The notes under the pieces: generated by a model | Told to the model about the DNA's origin: nothing | What the model saw: the letters and a program-made list of their open reading frames with translations, nothing else | Databases searched by the model: none | In this document: one piece after another, positions 7,911 through 17,101 of the stretch | Position numbering within the stretch: the stretch's first letter is position 1 | Layout: every line of letters starts with the position of its first letter | Position numbers and translations under genes: made by a program | Assembly (NCBI RefSeq): GCF_026339875.1 | Contig: NZ_JAPEPZ010000001.1 | Location: forward strand, 7,192,001-7,256,000 | DNA from: Streptomyces sp. NBC_01571 | Lineage (GTDB): Bacteria; Actinomycetota; Actinomycetes; Streptomycetales; Streptomycetaceae | Direction of reading: 5' to 3' | Length of the DNA stretch: 64,000 nt

Positions 7911-8927
7911 ATGTCCGACGACGCCCAGGCGCCACAGGCCCCGCGCAACGCCGCCGGGACGCCGTGGGCGTCCCCGGACCACGGGGCCACGCCGTCTCGG
8001 CCGGCCGACGCGGCACCGGCCGCCGACCCCGAGGACGCGATACCCGCGGCGGGCCTCGGGCCCTCTTCCCCCTCCGGGCCCCCGGCCCCGGCGTACGACG
8101 GCACCACGGACCCCCGGGCCGGACAGGCCGCCCCGGTCGGCTGGCTCCCCGCGGACCCGGCCCCCGCCGCCCGCGCCCCGGAGCCGAACCCCTGGGCGCC
8201 GCCCGCGGACCCGGCCCCGTCGTCCGGGTTCGGCGGCGCTCCCGGGCACCCCTCGTTCCCCGCGTCGCCCTCGGTCCCCGCCTCGCCCTCCGTGCACGAT
8301 CAGCCGACGATGGCCTCGTTCCCCGGCGCCGCGGGCAGCCCGGCCGGGCCTCCCTCCCCGTCCTGGGACAACCCCTTCGCGCCCCCCGGCGGCCACACGC
8401 CCTACCCGCGGGCGGCCGCCGGTGAGCCGGTCCCGCCGCCGCCCATCGCTCCCGAGGGCCCCGGCCAGGCCCCGTACGGATACGGATACCCGTCGTACGG
8501 ACCGCCCGGCGCCGGCCACCCTGGCGTACCCGGCCACTCCGGCGTACCCGGCTACCCCGGCGTACCCGGATATCCCGGCGCGACCGGCTACGGCTGGCCC
8601 GGGGTTCCGCTCGCGCCCAGCAACGGCATGGGGACCGCCGGGCTGGTGGTCGGCATCATCTCGGCCGTGGTGTTCTGCCTCTGGCCGGTGGCCTTCGTGC
8701 TGGGTGTGCTCGGTGTGATCTTCGGCGTGGTGGGCCGCCGCAGGGCCCGCCGGGGCGAGGCGACGAACCCGGGGCAGGCCCTGGCCGGGATCATCTGCGG
8801 AGCGGTCGGTATCGCCCTCAGCATCGGGATGGTCGTGATCTTCTTCTTCGTCCCGGACGACGGCGGCGGCGACTCCCCGTTCACCGGCGACGACGGGTAC
8901 TCCACCTCACTCGTCGTGCCACGCTGA
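7911..8927 (+). CDS. DUF4190 membrane protein with long proline-rich N-terminus
   Basis: 338 residues; the ATG follows GAAAGAGGGGGA. Residues 1-235 are Pro/Ala/Gly-rich and disordered. They end in short collagen-like repeats around [20 protein letters not shown], which are also visible as repeated ggcgtacccgg at the DNA level. The C-terminal 100 residues form the DUF4190 pattern: N-G-x-G-T-A-G-L-V-V-G-I-I with a first helix, a basic loop GRRRARRGEA, and a second glycine-rich helix beginning AGIICGAVGIA. Such proteins are common in actinobacteria and of unknown function. The rich N-terminus suggests a cytoplasmic interaction platform. The gene stands alone, divergent from the deaminase gene. 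Confidence 0.75.
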   Translation: MSDDAQAPQAPRNAAGTPWASPDHGATPSRPADAAPAADPEDAIPAAGLGPSSPSGPPAPAYDGTTDPRAGQAAPVGWLPADPAPAARAPEPNPWAPPADPAPSSGFGGAPGHPSFPASPSVPASPSVHDQPTMASFPGAAGSPAGPPSPSWDNPFAPPGGHTPYPRAAAGEPVPPPPIAPEGPGQAPYGYGYPSYGPPGAGHPGVPGHSGVPGYPGVPGYPGATGYGWPGVPLAPSNGMGTAGLVVGIISAVVFCLWPVAFVLGVLGVIFGVVGRRRARRGEATNPGQALAGIICGAVGIALSIGMVVIFFFVPDDGGGDSPFTGDDGYSTSLVVPR

Positions 8928-8979
8928 ACCGGCCGGCCCCGCCCTGGCCCACCTCTTCCCGCCGGGTGGGCCGCGCCCC

Positions 8980-9573
8980 TCAGCCGTCCGTCCCGGCGGG
9001 CCGCTCGCGCGCCGCCATCAAGGCGAAGCCGAGCAGATTCGGCCCCCGCCACCGCTCGGGGTCCGACGCCCGTTCGTCGTCCGCAGCGAGCCCGATGCCC
9101 CACACGCGGTCCATGGGACTGGCCTCGACCAGCACCCGCTCACCCGTGCCCAGCAGGAACGCGCGCAGACCGGGATGCGCGGTGAACTTGTGGACGCTGC
9201 CCTCGACCACGACGGCGAACCGCTCCCGCTCCCACACGGAGTCGTCGAAGCCCCGCACGAGCCGGCCCGCCTTCTTGGCGAGGGCGGGGTTCGGCGCCTC
9301 CAGCGCGCGCCGCTCCGCCGCCGCGTCCCCGAAGAGCCGCGCCTTGCCCGCCATCATCCAGTGCTCGGCGGTCGCGTAGGAGACACCGTCGACCACGAAC
9401 GGCGACGGCCACCACTGGCTCAGACAGCTCGCGCCCACCTGGCCGTCCGGCCGCGGCCGGTGTCCCCAGAAGTGCAGGTACTTGACGCGCGTCCCCGATT
9501 CGACCGCGCTGACCAGCGCTTCCCAAGAATCGATCTTCCCCATGCACGCGAGTCTGGCATCCACCACTGACAC
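8980..9573 (-). CDS. NADAR-family protein (YbiA-like N-glycosidase)
   Basis: 197 residues. A GTG start at 9573 is favoured by AAGGGGGGA upstream; an ATG at 9543 is possible. The family motifs are present: L-H-F-WGH, C-L-S-QWWPSPF, Y-x-T-A-E-HWMMAGKARLF with the glutamate of the active site, the LGR-V-R-G-F-style block (here RLVRGFDD-S-VW) and W-x-G-x-N-LLGFALM at the end. Characterised relatives hydrolyse N-glycosidic bonds of unstable riboflavin intermediates, and others in the superfamily act on NAD or ADP-ribose derivatives. It may therefore be a metabolite-repair enzyme. No riboflavin or ADP-ribosylation gene is adjacent. The divergent polyamine operon starts 178 bp to its right. Confidence 0.85.
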   Translation of the reverse strand: MSVVDARLACMGKIDSWEALVSAVESGTRVKYLHFWGHRPRPDGQVGASCLSQWWPSPFVVDGVSYATAEHWMMAGKARLFGDAAAERRALEAPNPALAKKAGRLVRGFDDSVWERERFAVVVEGSVHKFTAHPGLRAFLLGTGERVLVEASPMDRVWGIGLAADDERASDPERWRGPNLLGFALMAARERPAGTDG

Positions 9574-9638
9574 TCCGTCCCCCCTTTTCCGTGGGGACTC
9601 GACACCTGGTCGACAGATTCCGTCGCGTAACCAAAAGG

Positions 9639-9682
9639 CAACAACGGAATCACTTGTTGGAGTCCCTTAGCTCTGTCAGGAT
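9639..9682 (+). promoter_or_regulatory. Probable promoter with overlapping dyad, polyamine operon
   Basis: TTGTTG at 9654-9659 and CAGGAT at 9677-9682 are 17 bp apart and lie about 70 bp before the aldehyde dehydrogenase start; CAGGAT is close to the actinobacterial -10 pattern TAGRRT. The -35 box is also the right arm of a dyad, CAACAA (9639-9644) n9 TTGTTG (9654-9659), a typical repressor position. The regulator is not known. Confidence 0.5.
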
Positions 9683-9750
9683 CGGCACTCAAATCGAGCC
9701 GGAGCCACGCCGCCCCCGTGGCGACGGGGCGGACGGCGGAGGAGAGCGAC

Positions 9751-11271
9751 ATGCACAATCCGGGCCATCGCTTCCAGGCGCAGGACCGTTTCGCCGACGG
9801 CGCGCAGTACATCGCGGGCCGGCCGGCCAAGGGCACCTCCGGCCGCACGCACGCGGTCGTCGACCCCGCCACCGGCGACGAGGTCTACACGTACGAACTG
9901 GCCGGCACCGCCGACGTGGACGCGGCCGTGGCCGCCGCCCGCGCGGCGTTCCCCGGCTGGGCGGGCGCCACCCCCGGTGAACGGTCCGACTCCCTGCACC
10001 GCTTCGCCGCCGTACTGGCCGACCGCGCCGAGGAGTTCGCGCGGGCGGAGTCCCTCCAGTGCGGGAAGCCGCTGAAGCTCACCCGGGAGTTCGACGTCCC
10101 GGGGACCATCGACAACACCGCGTTCTTCGCGGGCGCGGCCCGGCATCTGCAGGGCCAGTCGGCGGGCGAGTACTCCGGCGACCACACCTCCTACGTACGC
10201 CGTGAACCCATCGGCGTCGTCGGCTCCATCGCGCCCTGGAACTACCCCCTCCAGATGGCCGCCTGGAAGATCCTCCCGGCCGTCGCCGCCGGCAACACGG
10301 TCGTCCTCAAGCCGGCCGAGCTCACCCCGCTGACCTCGCTCCTGTTCGCCGAGGCGGCCACGGAGGCGGGAATCCCGGACGGCGTGATCAACATCGTCAC
10401 GGGAGCCGGCCGCGACGCCGGTGAACACCTCGTCGGCCACCCCGACGTCGCCATGACCTCCTTCACGGGGTCCACCGCCGTCGGCAAGCGGGTCGCCGAG
10501 ATCGCCACCGCGACCGTCAAGCGGCTCCACCTGGAGCTGGGCGGCAAGGCTCCCTTCGTGGTCTTCGACGACGCGGACCTGGAGGCGGCCGTGCACGGCG
10601 CGGTCGCCGGATCGCTCATCAACACCGGGCAGGACTGCACGGCCGCCACCCGCGCGTACGTGCAGAGGCCTCTCTACGAGGAGTTCGTCCGCAGGACGGC
10701 CGACCTCATGGCGAGCGTCCGCCTCGGCGACCCGTTCGCCCCCGGCACCGACCTCGGCCCGCTGATCTCGCACGCGCAGCGCGACCGGGTGGCCGGCTTC
10801 GTCGACCGGGCCCGCGGCTACGCGCGCGTGGTCACCGGCGGAGAGATCCCGCAGGACCTCAAGGCCGGCGCGTACTACCGCCCCACCCTCGTCGCCGACG
10901 CGCCCCAGGACAGCGAGATCGTGCAGTCCGAGATCTTCGGTCCCGTCCTGGTGGTGCTCCCCTTCGACAGCGACGACGAAGGGATCCGGCTCGCCAACGA
11001 CACCCCGTACGGTCTCGCCGCCTCCGCGTGGAGCCGGGACGTGTACCGGGCGGGCCGCGCCACCCGCGAGATCAAGGCGGGGTGCGTCTGGGTCAACGAC
11101 CACATTCCGATCATCAGCGAGATGCCGCACGGCGGATACAAGGCGTCCGGCTTCGGCAAAGACATGTCGGCGTACTCGTTCGAGGAGTACACCCAGATCA
11201 AGCACGTCATGTTCGACAACACCGCGGTGGCCAGGAAGGACTGGCACCGCACGATCTTCGGGGACCGCTAG
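9751..11271 (+). CDS. Aldehyde dehydrogenase, probable gamma-aminobutyraldehyde dehydrogenase
   Basis: 506 residues; the ATG follows GGAGGAGAG. This is a full NAD(P)-dependent aldehyde dehydrogenase: the cofactor segment I-A-P-WNYPLQMA-W, the FTGST motif, the general base Glu near 262 in LELGGKAPFVVF, the nucleophile Cys near 296 in GQDCTAATR, and E-I-F-GPVL near the C-terminus. Sequence and position, as first gene of the PotABCD operon, point to oxidation of 4-aminobutyraldehyde (from putrescine) to GABA. Close relatives oxidise betaine aldehyde, so substrate choice rests on context. The PotD gene follows after 53 bp. A probable promoter and dyad lie upstream at 9639-9682. Confidence 0.85.
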   Translation: MHNPGHRFQAQDRFADGAQYIAGRPAKGTSGRTHAVVDPATGDEVYTYELAGTADVDAAVAAARAAFPGWAGATPGERSDSLHRFAAVLADRAEEFARAESLQCGKPLKLTREFDVPGTIDNTAFFAGAARHLQGQSAGEYSGDHTSYVRREPIGVVGSIAPWNYPLQMAAWKILPAVAAGNTVVLKPAELTPLTSLLFAEAATEAGIPDGVINIVTGAGRDAGEHLVGHPDVAMTSFTGSTAVGKRVAEIATATVKRLHLELGGKAPFVVFDDADLEAAVHGAVAGSLINTGQDCTAATRAYVQRPLYEEFVRRTADLMASVRLGDPFAPGTDLGPLISHAQRDRVAGFVDRARGYARVVTGGEIPQDLKAGAYYRPTLVADAPQDSEIVQSEIFGPVLVVLPFDSDDEGIRLANDTPYGLAASAWSRDVYRAGRATREIKAGCVWVNDHIPIISEMPHGGYKASGFGKDMSAYSFEEYTQIKHVMFDNTAVARKDWHRTIFGDR

Positions 11272-11324
11272 CAGAACGGTCCGCCCCATCCGTGGCCGAG
11301 ACCTCCCGAAAGGGCAGCACGCGC

Positions 11325-12572
11325 ATGAAGCAGTACGAGCCCGACCGCCTGACACCGGCCGAAGCGGCCGCCGTGCGGCGCAGCTTCCGCAACGGACGGG
11401 CCGCCATGACCCGCCGTTCCCTGCTGCGCGCCTCCGCGGGCGGCGCGCTCGCCGTGGGGGGACTCGGGGCGCTGAGCGCCTGCGGGATCCCCGCGGCCGG
11501 CAAGACACAGGGCGGTGTGTCCGCCGACGACCACTCGGCCAAGGAGAAGGTCGTCGACTTCTCCAACTGGCCCGAGTACATCGACGTGGACGACAGCGGC
11601 AAACACCGTCCCACGCTCGACACCTTCACCAAGCGGACCGGAATCCAGGTCAAGTACACCGAGGACATCAACGACAACGACGAGTTCTTCGGCAAGATCC
11701 AGCCGCAGCTCGCCGCGGGCCAGGCCACCGGCCGGGACCTCGTCGTGCTCACGGACTGGCTGGCCGCCCGCATGATCAGGCTCGGCTACGTCCAGAAGCT
11801 GGACCCGTCCCACCTGCCGCACGCCTTCGCCAACCTGTCGGACCAGTTCCGCACCCCCGACTGGGACCCCGGACGCGCCTACTCGTACCCGTGGCAGGGC
11901 ATCTCGACCGTCATCGCGTACAACAAGAAGGCGCTCGACGGCATCGAGGTGAAGTCGGTCTCCGACCTGCTCGACAATCCCAAGCTCAAGGGCCGGGTCG
12001 GCTTCCTGACCGAGATGCGCGACAGCGTCGGCATGACCATGCTCGACATGGGCAAGGACCCGGCGAAGTTCACGGACGACGACTACGACGCGGTGATCGC
12101 CCGCCTCCAGAAGGCCGTCGACAAGGGGCAGATCCGCCGCTTCACCGGCAACGACTACACGTCCGACCTCAGCAAGGGCGACTTCGCCGCGTGCGTCGCC
12201 TGGGCGGGCGACATCGTGCAGCTCCAGGCGGACAGTCCCGACGTCGGCTACGTGATCCCCGACAGCGGATACATGACGTCGACCGACAACATGCTCATCC
12301 CGAACAAGGCGCGTCACAAGACGAACGCGGAGCGGCTCATCGACTACTACTACGAGTTGGAGCCGGCCGCGGAACTCGCCGCCTACATCAACTACGTGAG
12401 CCCGGTCGCGGGAGTGCAGCCCTATCTCGCCAAGATCGACAAGTCGGCGGCGGACAACCCGCTGATCGTTCCCGACAAGGCCATGCAGGCCAAGTCCCAC
12501 GCCTTCCGCTCCCTGAGCTCGAAGGAAGAGACGGCCTATCAGCAGAAGTTCGCGAAGCTCACAGGGGCGTGA
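11325..12572 (+). CDS. potD: Spermidine/putrescine-binding lipoprotein PotD
   Basis: 415 residues. The N-terminus has a twin-arginine motif and a lipobox (TRRSLLRA ... LSAC at about 29-52), so it is probably exported by Tat and lipidated. The mature part is a PotD-type binding protein: V-V-D-F-S-NWPEYID at the start of the fold, D-L-V-VLTDW, W-Q-G-I-S-T-V-I-AYN, and QIRRFTGNDYTSDL. It delivers polyamines to the PotA/B/C complex encoded directly downstream. It is a close paralogue of the partial protein at the left edge, but the N-terminal regions cannot be compared. The gap to potA is five bases, or an overlap if PotA uses the GTG at 12569. Confidence 0.92.
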   Translation: MKQYEPDRLTPAEAAAVRRSFRNGRAAMTRRSLLRASAGGALAVGGLGALSACGIPAAGKTQGGVSADDHSAKEKVVDFSNWPEYIDVDDSGKHRPTLDTFTKRTGIQVKYTEDINDNDEFFGKIQPQLAAGQATGRDLVVLTDWLAARMIRLGYVQKLDPSHLPHAFANLSDQFRTPDWDPGRAYSYPWQGISTVIAYNKKALDGIEVKSVSDLLDNPKLKGRVGFLTEMRDSVGMTMLDMGKDPAKFTDDDYDAVIARLQKAVDKGQIRRFTGNDYTSDLSKGDFAACVAWAGDIVQLQADSPDVGYVIPDSGYMTSTDNMLIPNKARHKTNAERLIDYYYELEPAAELAAYINYVSPVAGVQPYLAKIDKSAADNPLIVPDKAMQAKSHAFRSLSSKEETAYQQKFAKLTGA

Positions 12573-12577
12573 CGACG

Positions 12578-13732
12578 ATGAACACCACGGACAACAGCGG
12601 CGACGTCCGCCTCTCCGGAATCAGCAAGACCTACGGCTCCTTCACCGCCGTGCAACCGCTCGACCTGACCGTGCCGCAGGGCTCGTTCTTCGCCCTGCTC
12701 GGCGCTTCCGGCTGCGGCAAGACCACGACCCTGCGCATGATCGCGGGCCTGGAGGAACCCTCCTCCGGCACCGTGTTCCTCGGCGACCAGGAGGTCACCC
12801 ATCTGCCGCCCTACAAGCGGCCGGTGAACACCGTCTTCCAGTCCTACGCCCTTTTCCCGCACCTCGACATCTTCGAGAACGTCGCCTTCGGCCTGCGCCG
12901 GCGCGGCATCAAGTCGGTGAAGAAGCAGGTCGGGGACATGCTCGACCTCGTCCAGCTCGGCGAGCAGGCGCGCAAGAAGCCGCACCAGCTCTCCGGCGGC
13001 CAGCAGCAGCGCGTCGCGGTGGCCCGCGCGCTGATCAACCACCCCAAGGTGCTGCTCCTCGACGAGCCTCTCGGCGCCCTCGACCTCAAGCTGCGCCGTC
13101 AGATGCAGCTGGAGCTCAAGCGCATCCAGACCGAGGTCGGTATCACCTTCGTGCACGTCACGCACGACCAGGAGGAGGCCATGACCATGGCCGACACGGT
13201 CGCCGTGATGAACGCGGGCCGCGTCGAGCAGCTCGGCGCCCCCGCCGACCTCTACGAGAACCCGAACACCACCTTCGTCGCGAACTTCCTCGGCACCTCG
13301 AACCTCATCGAGGCCGAGGTCGACTCCAGGAACGGCGACGAGATCGTGCTGAAGGCGGGCGGCGGGAAGCTCGTGCTCCCCGAGGCCCGCTGCGCGGCGC
13401 CCACGACGACCGGCGGCAAGGTCCTGGTCGGCGTGCGCCCCGAGAAGATCTCGCTCACCCACGCCGACGACGCCGGCGAGATCCCGGCCGGCCGCAACCG
13501 CATCACCGGCAAGATCGCCGACTCCAGCTTCATCGGCGTCTCCACGCAGTACGTCATCGACAGCGCCGTCTGTCCCGAGTTCGAGGTCTACGCCCAGAAC
13601 ATCGACCGCGACCCCCGGCTCACCCCCGGCGCCGACGTCGTCCTGCACTGGAGCCCGGCGCACACCTTCGGGCTGGACGCGGCGCAGGACATCGACGCGG
13701 GTGTGGAGAGCGTCGAGGAGGAGGCCGCCTGA
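12578..13732 (+). CDS. potA: Polyamine ABC transporter ATPase PotA
   Basis: 384 residues. All ABC motifs are present in order: Walker [11 protein letters not shown]-loop in [10 protein letters not shown], signature LSGGQQQR, Walker [13 protein letters not shown] and switch H in VTHDQEEA. The C-terminal third is the TOBE-type regulatory domain (V-G-V-R-P-E-K-I). It hydrolyses ATP to drive polyamine import through PotB and PotC. I prefer the ATG at 12578, ten bases after AGGGG; a GTG at 12569 overlapping the potD stop is in frame. The stop shares one base with the potB start, so translation is coupled. Confidence 0.93.
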   Translation: MNTTDNSGDVRLSGISKTYGSFTAVQPLDLTVPQGSFFALLGASGCGKTTTLRMIAGLEEPSSGTVFLGDQEVTHLPPYKRPVNTVFQSYALFPHLDIFENVAFGLRRRGIKSVKKQVGDMLDLVQLGEQARKKPHQLSGGQQQRVAVARALINHPKVLLLDEPLGALDLKLRRQMQLELKRIQTEVGITFVHVTHDQEEAMTMADTVAVMNAGRVEQLGAPADLYENPNTTFVANFLGTSNLIEAEVDSRNGDEIVLKAGGGKLVLPEARCAAPTTTGGKVLVGVRPEKISLTHADDAGEIPAGRNRITGKIADSSFIGVSTQYVIDSAVCPEFEVYAQNIDRDPRLTPGADVVLHWSPAHTFGLDAAQDIDAGVESVEEEAA

Positions 13733-14655
13733 TGGCCACTGTCACCGAGGCGCCGCCTCTCGCGCCGCAGCCGGAGAACAAGCCGCCCCGCAGACGCGGC
13801 CGCCTCGTCCCGTACTGGCTGCTCCTGCCCGGCATCCTCTGGCTGCTGGTCTTCTTCGCGCTGCCGATGGTCTACCAGGCCTCCACGTCCGTGCAGACGG
13901 GCTCCCTGGAGGAGGGCTTCAAGGTCACCTGGCACTTCCAGACGTACTGGAACGCGCTGTCCGACTACTGGCCCCAGTTCCTGCGCTCGGTGCTCTACGC
14001 CGGTGCCGCCACGATCCTGTGCCTGCTGCTCGGGTATCCGCTGGCGTACCTGATCGCCTTCCGGGCCGGCCGCTGGCGCAACGTCGTGCTGATCCTCGTC
14101 ATCGCGCCGTTCTTCACCAGCTTCCTGATCCGCACGCTCGCCTGGAAGACGATCCTCGCGGACGGCGGTCCGGTCGTCGGCGCCCTCAACACGCTGCACG
14201 TCCTGGACGTCACCAACTGGCTCGGCTTCACCGCGGGCGACCGGGTCCTCGCCACCCCGCTCGCGGTGGTCTGCGGTCTGACGTACAACTTCCTGCCGTT
14301 CATGATCCTGCCGCTCTACACCTCGCTTGAGCGCATCGACGGACGGCTGCACGAGGCGGCCGGCGACCTGTACGCGAAGCCGTTCACCACCTTCCGCAAG
14401 GTCACCTTCCCGCTGTCGATGCCCGGAGTGGTCTCCGGCACCCTGCTCACCTTCATCCCGGCCAGCGGCGACTACGTCAACGCGGACCTGCTCGGCTCCA
14501 CGGACACCCGCATGGTCGGCAACGTCATCCAGACGCAGTTCCTGCGGATCCTCGACTATCCGACGGCCGCGGCGCTCTCCTTCATCCTCATGGCCGCGAT
14601 CCTCATCCTGGTCACGCTCTACATCCGCAAGTCCGGGACGGAGGATCTGGTCTAA
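13732..14655 (+). CDS. potB: Polyamine ABC transporter permease PotB
   Basis: 307 residues. Its start shares one base with the potA stop (TGATG). Six transmembrane helices are evident: one at about 25-45, then five grouped after residue 85. The EAA loop that contacts PotA reads LHEAAGDLYAKPFTTFRKVTFPLSMPG. A large loop lies between helices 1 and 2, as in the PotB/CysTW group. It forms the translocation pore together with PotC. The potC gene begins at the base following its stop codon. Confidence 0.93.
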   Translation: MATVTEAPPLAPQPENKPPRRRGRLVPYWLLLPGILWLLVFFALPMVYQASTSVQTGSLEEGFKVTWHFQTYWNALSDYWPQFLRSVLYAGAATILCLLLGYPLAYLIAFRAGRWRNVVLILVIAPFFTSFLIRTLAWKTILADGGPVVGALNTLHVLDVTNWLGFTAGDRVLATPLAVVCGLTYNFLPFMILPLYTSLERIDGRLHEAAGDLYAKPFTTFRKVTFPLSMPGVVSGTLLTFIPASGDYVNADLLGSTDTRMVGNVIQTQFLRILDYPTAAALSFILMAAILILVTLYIRKSGTEDLV

Positions 14656-15456
14656 ATGGCCTTCGTACGCTGGTTCAAGAGGAATCTCGTCGTCATCGCG
14701 GGACTGGTCACCCTCGGATATCTGCTGCTGCCGAACGTGATCGTCACGGTCTTCTCCTTCAACAAACCGAAGGGGCGCTTCAACTACGAGTGGCAGCAGT
14801 TCTCCACGGACGCCTGGCGCGATCCGTGCGGGGTCGCCGACATGTGCGGATCGCTCTCCCTCAGCCTCCAGATCGCCGTCTGGGCGACCCTCGGGGCCAC
14901 CGTCCTCGGCACGATGATCGCCTTCGCGCTGGTCCGCTACCGCTTCCGGGCGCGCGGCGCGGTGAACTCGCTGATCTTCCTGCCGATGGCGATGCCCGAG
15001 GTCGTGATGGCCGCCTCGCTGCTGACGCTCTTCCTCAACCTGGGCGCCCAGCTGGGCTTCTGGACGATCCTGATCGCCCACATCATGTTCTGCCTCAGCT
15101 TCGTCGTGACGGCCGTCAAGGCGCGCGTGATGTCGATGGACCCACGCCTGGAGCAGGCGGCCCAGGACCTGTACGCGGGTCCGGTGCAGACCTTCCTGCG
15201 GGTCACCCTGCCCATCGCCGCCCCCGGAATCGCCGCGGGCGCACTGCTCGCCTTCGCGCTCTCCTTCGACGATTTCATCATCACCAATTTCAACGCCGGC
15301 TCGACCGTCACCTTCCCCATGTTCGTCTGGGGTTCGGCGCAGCGCGGAACACCCGTTCAGATCAATGTCATCGGTACGGCCATGTTCGTCGTCGCCGTAC
15401 TGTTCGTCCTGGTCGGAATGGTCATAGGTAATCGCCGCAACAGGCAAAAGGCGTAA
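14656..15456 (+). CDS. potC: Polyamine ABC transporter permease PotC
   Basis: 266 residues, starting at the base after the potB stop. It has an N-terminal helix (about 10-32), five further helices and the EAA loop L-E-Q-A-A-QDLYAGPVQTFLRVTLP before I-A-APG. This is the second pore subunit of the polyamine importer. The helix after the loop carries S-F-DDFIITNF, a conserved PotC feature. The amine oxidoreductase gene follows after 29 bp with its own ribosome binding site, so the operon probably continues. Confidence 0.92.
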   Translation: MAFVRWFKRNLVVIAGLVTLGYLLLPNVIVTVFSFNKPKGRFNYEWQQFSTDAWRDPCGVADMCGSLSLSLQIAVWATLGATVLGTMIAFALVRYRFRARGAVNSLIFLPMAMPEVVMAASLLTLFLNLGAQLGFWTILIAHIMFCLSFVVTAVKARVMSMDPRLEQAAQDLYAGPVQTFLRVTLPIAAPGIAAGALLAFALSFDDFIITNFNAGSTVTFPMFVWGSAQRGTPVQINVIGTAMFVVAVLFVLVGMVIGNRRNRQKA

Positions 15457-15485
15457 TCGCAAGTAATCCGTAGGGAGTTGAAATC

Positions 15486-16904
15486 ATGGCCCCGAGCGCC
15501 ATGACCCGTTGGACCACGTCTCTTTCCGAAGCCCGGCCGGTCCCGTACTGGCTGGACGACCCCGGCAAGCCCCACCCCGAGCCCGCCCTCACCGGCGCCG
15601 AGACCTGCGACCTGCTCGTCGTCGGCGGCGGCTACAGCGGACTGTGGACCGCGCTGCTCGCCAAGGAGCGCGACCCGCGGCGCGAGGTGGTGCTCCTGGA
15701 GGGCCGCGAGGTGGGCTGGGCCGCCTCGGGCCGCAACGGCGGATTCTGCGCCGCGTCGCTGACCCACGGTCTGGCCAACGGGCTCACCCGCTGGCCGGAC
15801 GAGATCGGGAAGCTGGAGGAACTGGGCGCCCGCAACCTCGACGCGATCGAGGAGGCCGTCGCCCGCTACGGACTGGACTGCGACTTCGAGCGCACCGGCG
15901 AGATCGACGTCGCCACCGAGCCGCACCAGGCCGAGGAACTCCGGGAGTGGTACGAGGAACTGCGCGGCCGGGGTCTCGCGGACGGCGTGGAGTTCCTGGA
16001 CGCGGCGGCGGTCCGGGACCAGGTCGACTCGCCGACCTTCCTGGCCGGTCTGTACGACCGCCGCGGCGTCGCCATGCTGCACCCCGCGAAGCTCGCCTGG
16101 GGTCTGAAGCGTGCCTGCCTGCGGCTCGGGGTGCGGGTGTACGAGCACACCCCCGCGCTCGCCCTGAAGGCGCACGGCGCCGGTATGGCCGTACGGACCC
16201 CCTACGGCTCCGTCCGTGCCCGCCGGGTGGCCCTCGCCACCAACATCTTCCCGAACCTGGTCAGGCGGGTGCGGTCGTACACCGTCCCGGTCTACGACTA
16301 CGCGCTGATGACCGAGCCGCTGACCGCCGACCAACTGGCCTCCGTCGGCTGGAAGAACCGCCAGGGGCTGGGGGACTCGGCGAACCAGTTCCACTACTTC
16401 CGGCTCTCGTCCGACAACCGGATCCTGTGGGGCGGCTACGACGCGATCTACCCGTACGGCGGCCGGGTGCGCGCCGAGTACGACGACCGCCCGGAGACCT
16501 ACGCGAAGCTCGCCGGGCACTTCTTCACGTGCTTCCCGCAGCTGGAGGGCGTCCGCTTCACCCACGCCTGGGGCGGCGCGATCGACACCTGCTCGCGTTT
16601 CTCGGCCTTCTTCGGCACCGCGCACCGCGGCCGGGTCGCGTACGCGGCCGGCTACACGGGGCTCGGGGTCGGCGCGACCCGGTTCGGCGCGGACGTGATG
16701 CTCGACCTGCTCGCCGGGGAGCGCACGGAGCGCACCGAGCTGGAGATGGTCCGCAGGAAGCCGCTGCCGTTCCCGCCCGAGCCGTTCGCCTGGACCGGCA
16801 TCGCGCTCACCAAGTGGTCGCTCGCGCGGGCGGACGCGCACGGCGGGCGGCGCAATCTGTGGCTGAGGGCCATGGACCGGCTGGGGCTGGGCTTCGACAG
16901 CTGA
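15486..16904 (+). CDS. FAD-dependent amine oxidoreductase (DAO family, PuuB-like)
   Basis: 472 residues; GTAGGGAG precedes the ATG. The FAD-binding Rossmann motif VVGGGYSGLWTA is at about 45-56, with E-G-R-E-VGWAASGRNGGFC following, which is the flavin-contacting block of the glycine/D-amino acid oxidase family. A second FAD contact is G-Y-T-G-L-GVGATRFGADVMLDL near 395. The arrangement resembles PuuB (gamma-glutamylputrescine oxidoreductase). As last gene of the polyamine import operon, it probably oxidises a polyamine, free or gamma-glutamylated, to the aldehyde that the first gene of the operon then oxidises. The glutamylating enzyme is not in the window, so which form it uses is open. Confidence 0.85.
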   Translation: MAPSAMTRWTTSLSEARPVPYWLDDPGKPHPEPALTGAETCDLLVVGGGYSGLWTALLAKERDPRREVVLLEGREVGWAASGRNGGFCAASLTHGLANGLTRWPDEIGKLEELGARNLDAIEEAVARYGLDCDFERTGEIDVATEPHQAEELREWYEELRGRGLADGVEFLDAAAVRDQVDSPTFLAGLYDRRGVAMLHPAKLAWGLKRACLRLGVRVYEHTPALALKAHGAGMAVRTPYGSVRARRVALATNIFPNLVRRVRSYTVPVYDYALMTEPLTADQLASVGWKNRQGLGDSANQFHYFRLSSDNRILWGGYDAIYPYGGRVRAEYDDRPETYAKLAGHFFTCFPQLEGVRFTHAWGGAIDTCSRFSAFFGTAHRGRVAYAAGYTGLGVGATRFGADVMLDLLAGERTERTELEMVRRKPLPFPPEPFAWTGIALTKWSLARADAHGGRRNLWLRAMDRLGLGFDS

Positions 16905-16912
16905 GGCCCGCA

Positions 16913-16939
16913 CCGGTGACCACAATCGGTGATCACCGG
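16913..16939 (+). terminator. Stem-loop after the polyamine operon
   Basis: CCGGTGA at 16913-16919 pairs with TCACCGG at 16933-16939, with a second short dyad inside the loop. It lies 9 bases after the oxidoreductase stop and has no T-run. It is a weak candidate for the operon end. Confidence 0.4.
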
Positions 16940-17101
16940 GGCGCTTCGGAGTGCCGTTGATCCACAGGCGTACGCCCAGCTCACCCATTGTGATCCGGTT
17001 CACCACCACCGGATGGCCGAACCCGCGTAATGCCCGGCCCGAACCTCGCTCTCCCCTCTGACGCGGCCAGCGTCGACACGAGGAGAGAGGGAGGTTCCGC
17101 C

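Noticed and set aside
7760..8107. A longer N-terminus for the deaminase.
   Set aside because: It would overlap the divergent DUF4190 gene, while the TTG at 7759 has a strong GGAGGGA site.
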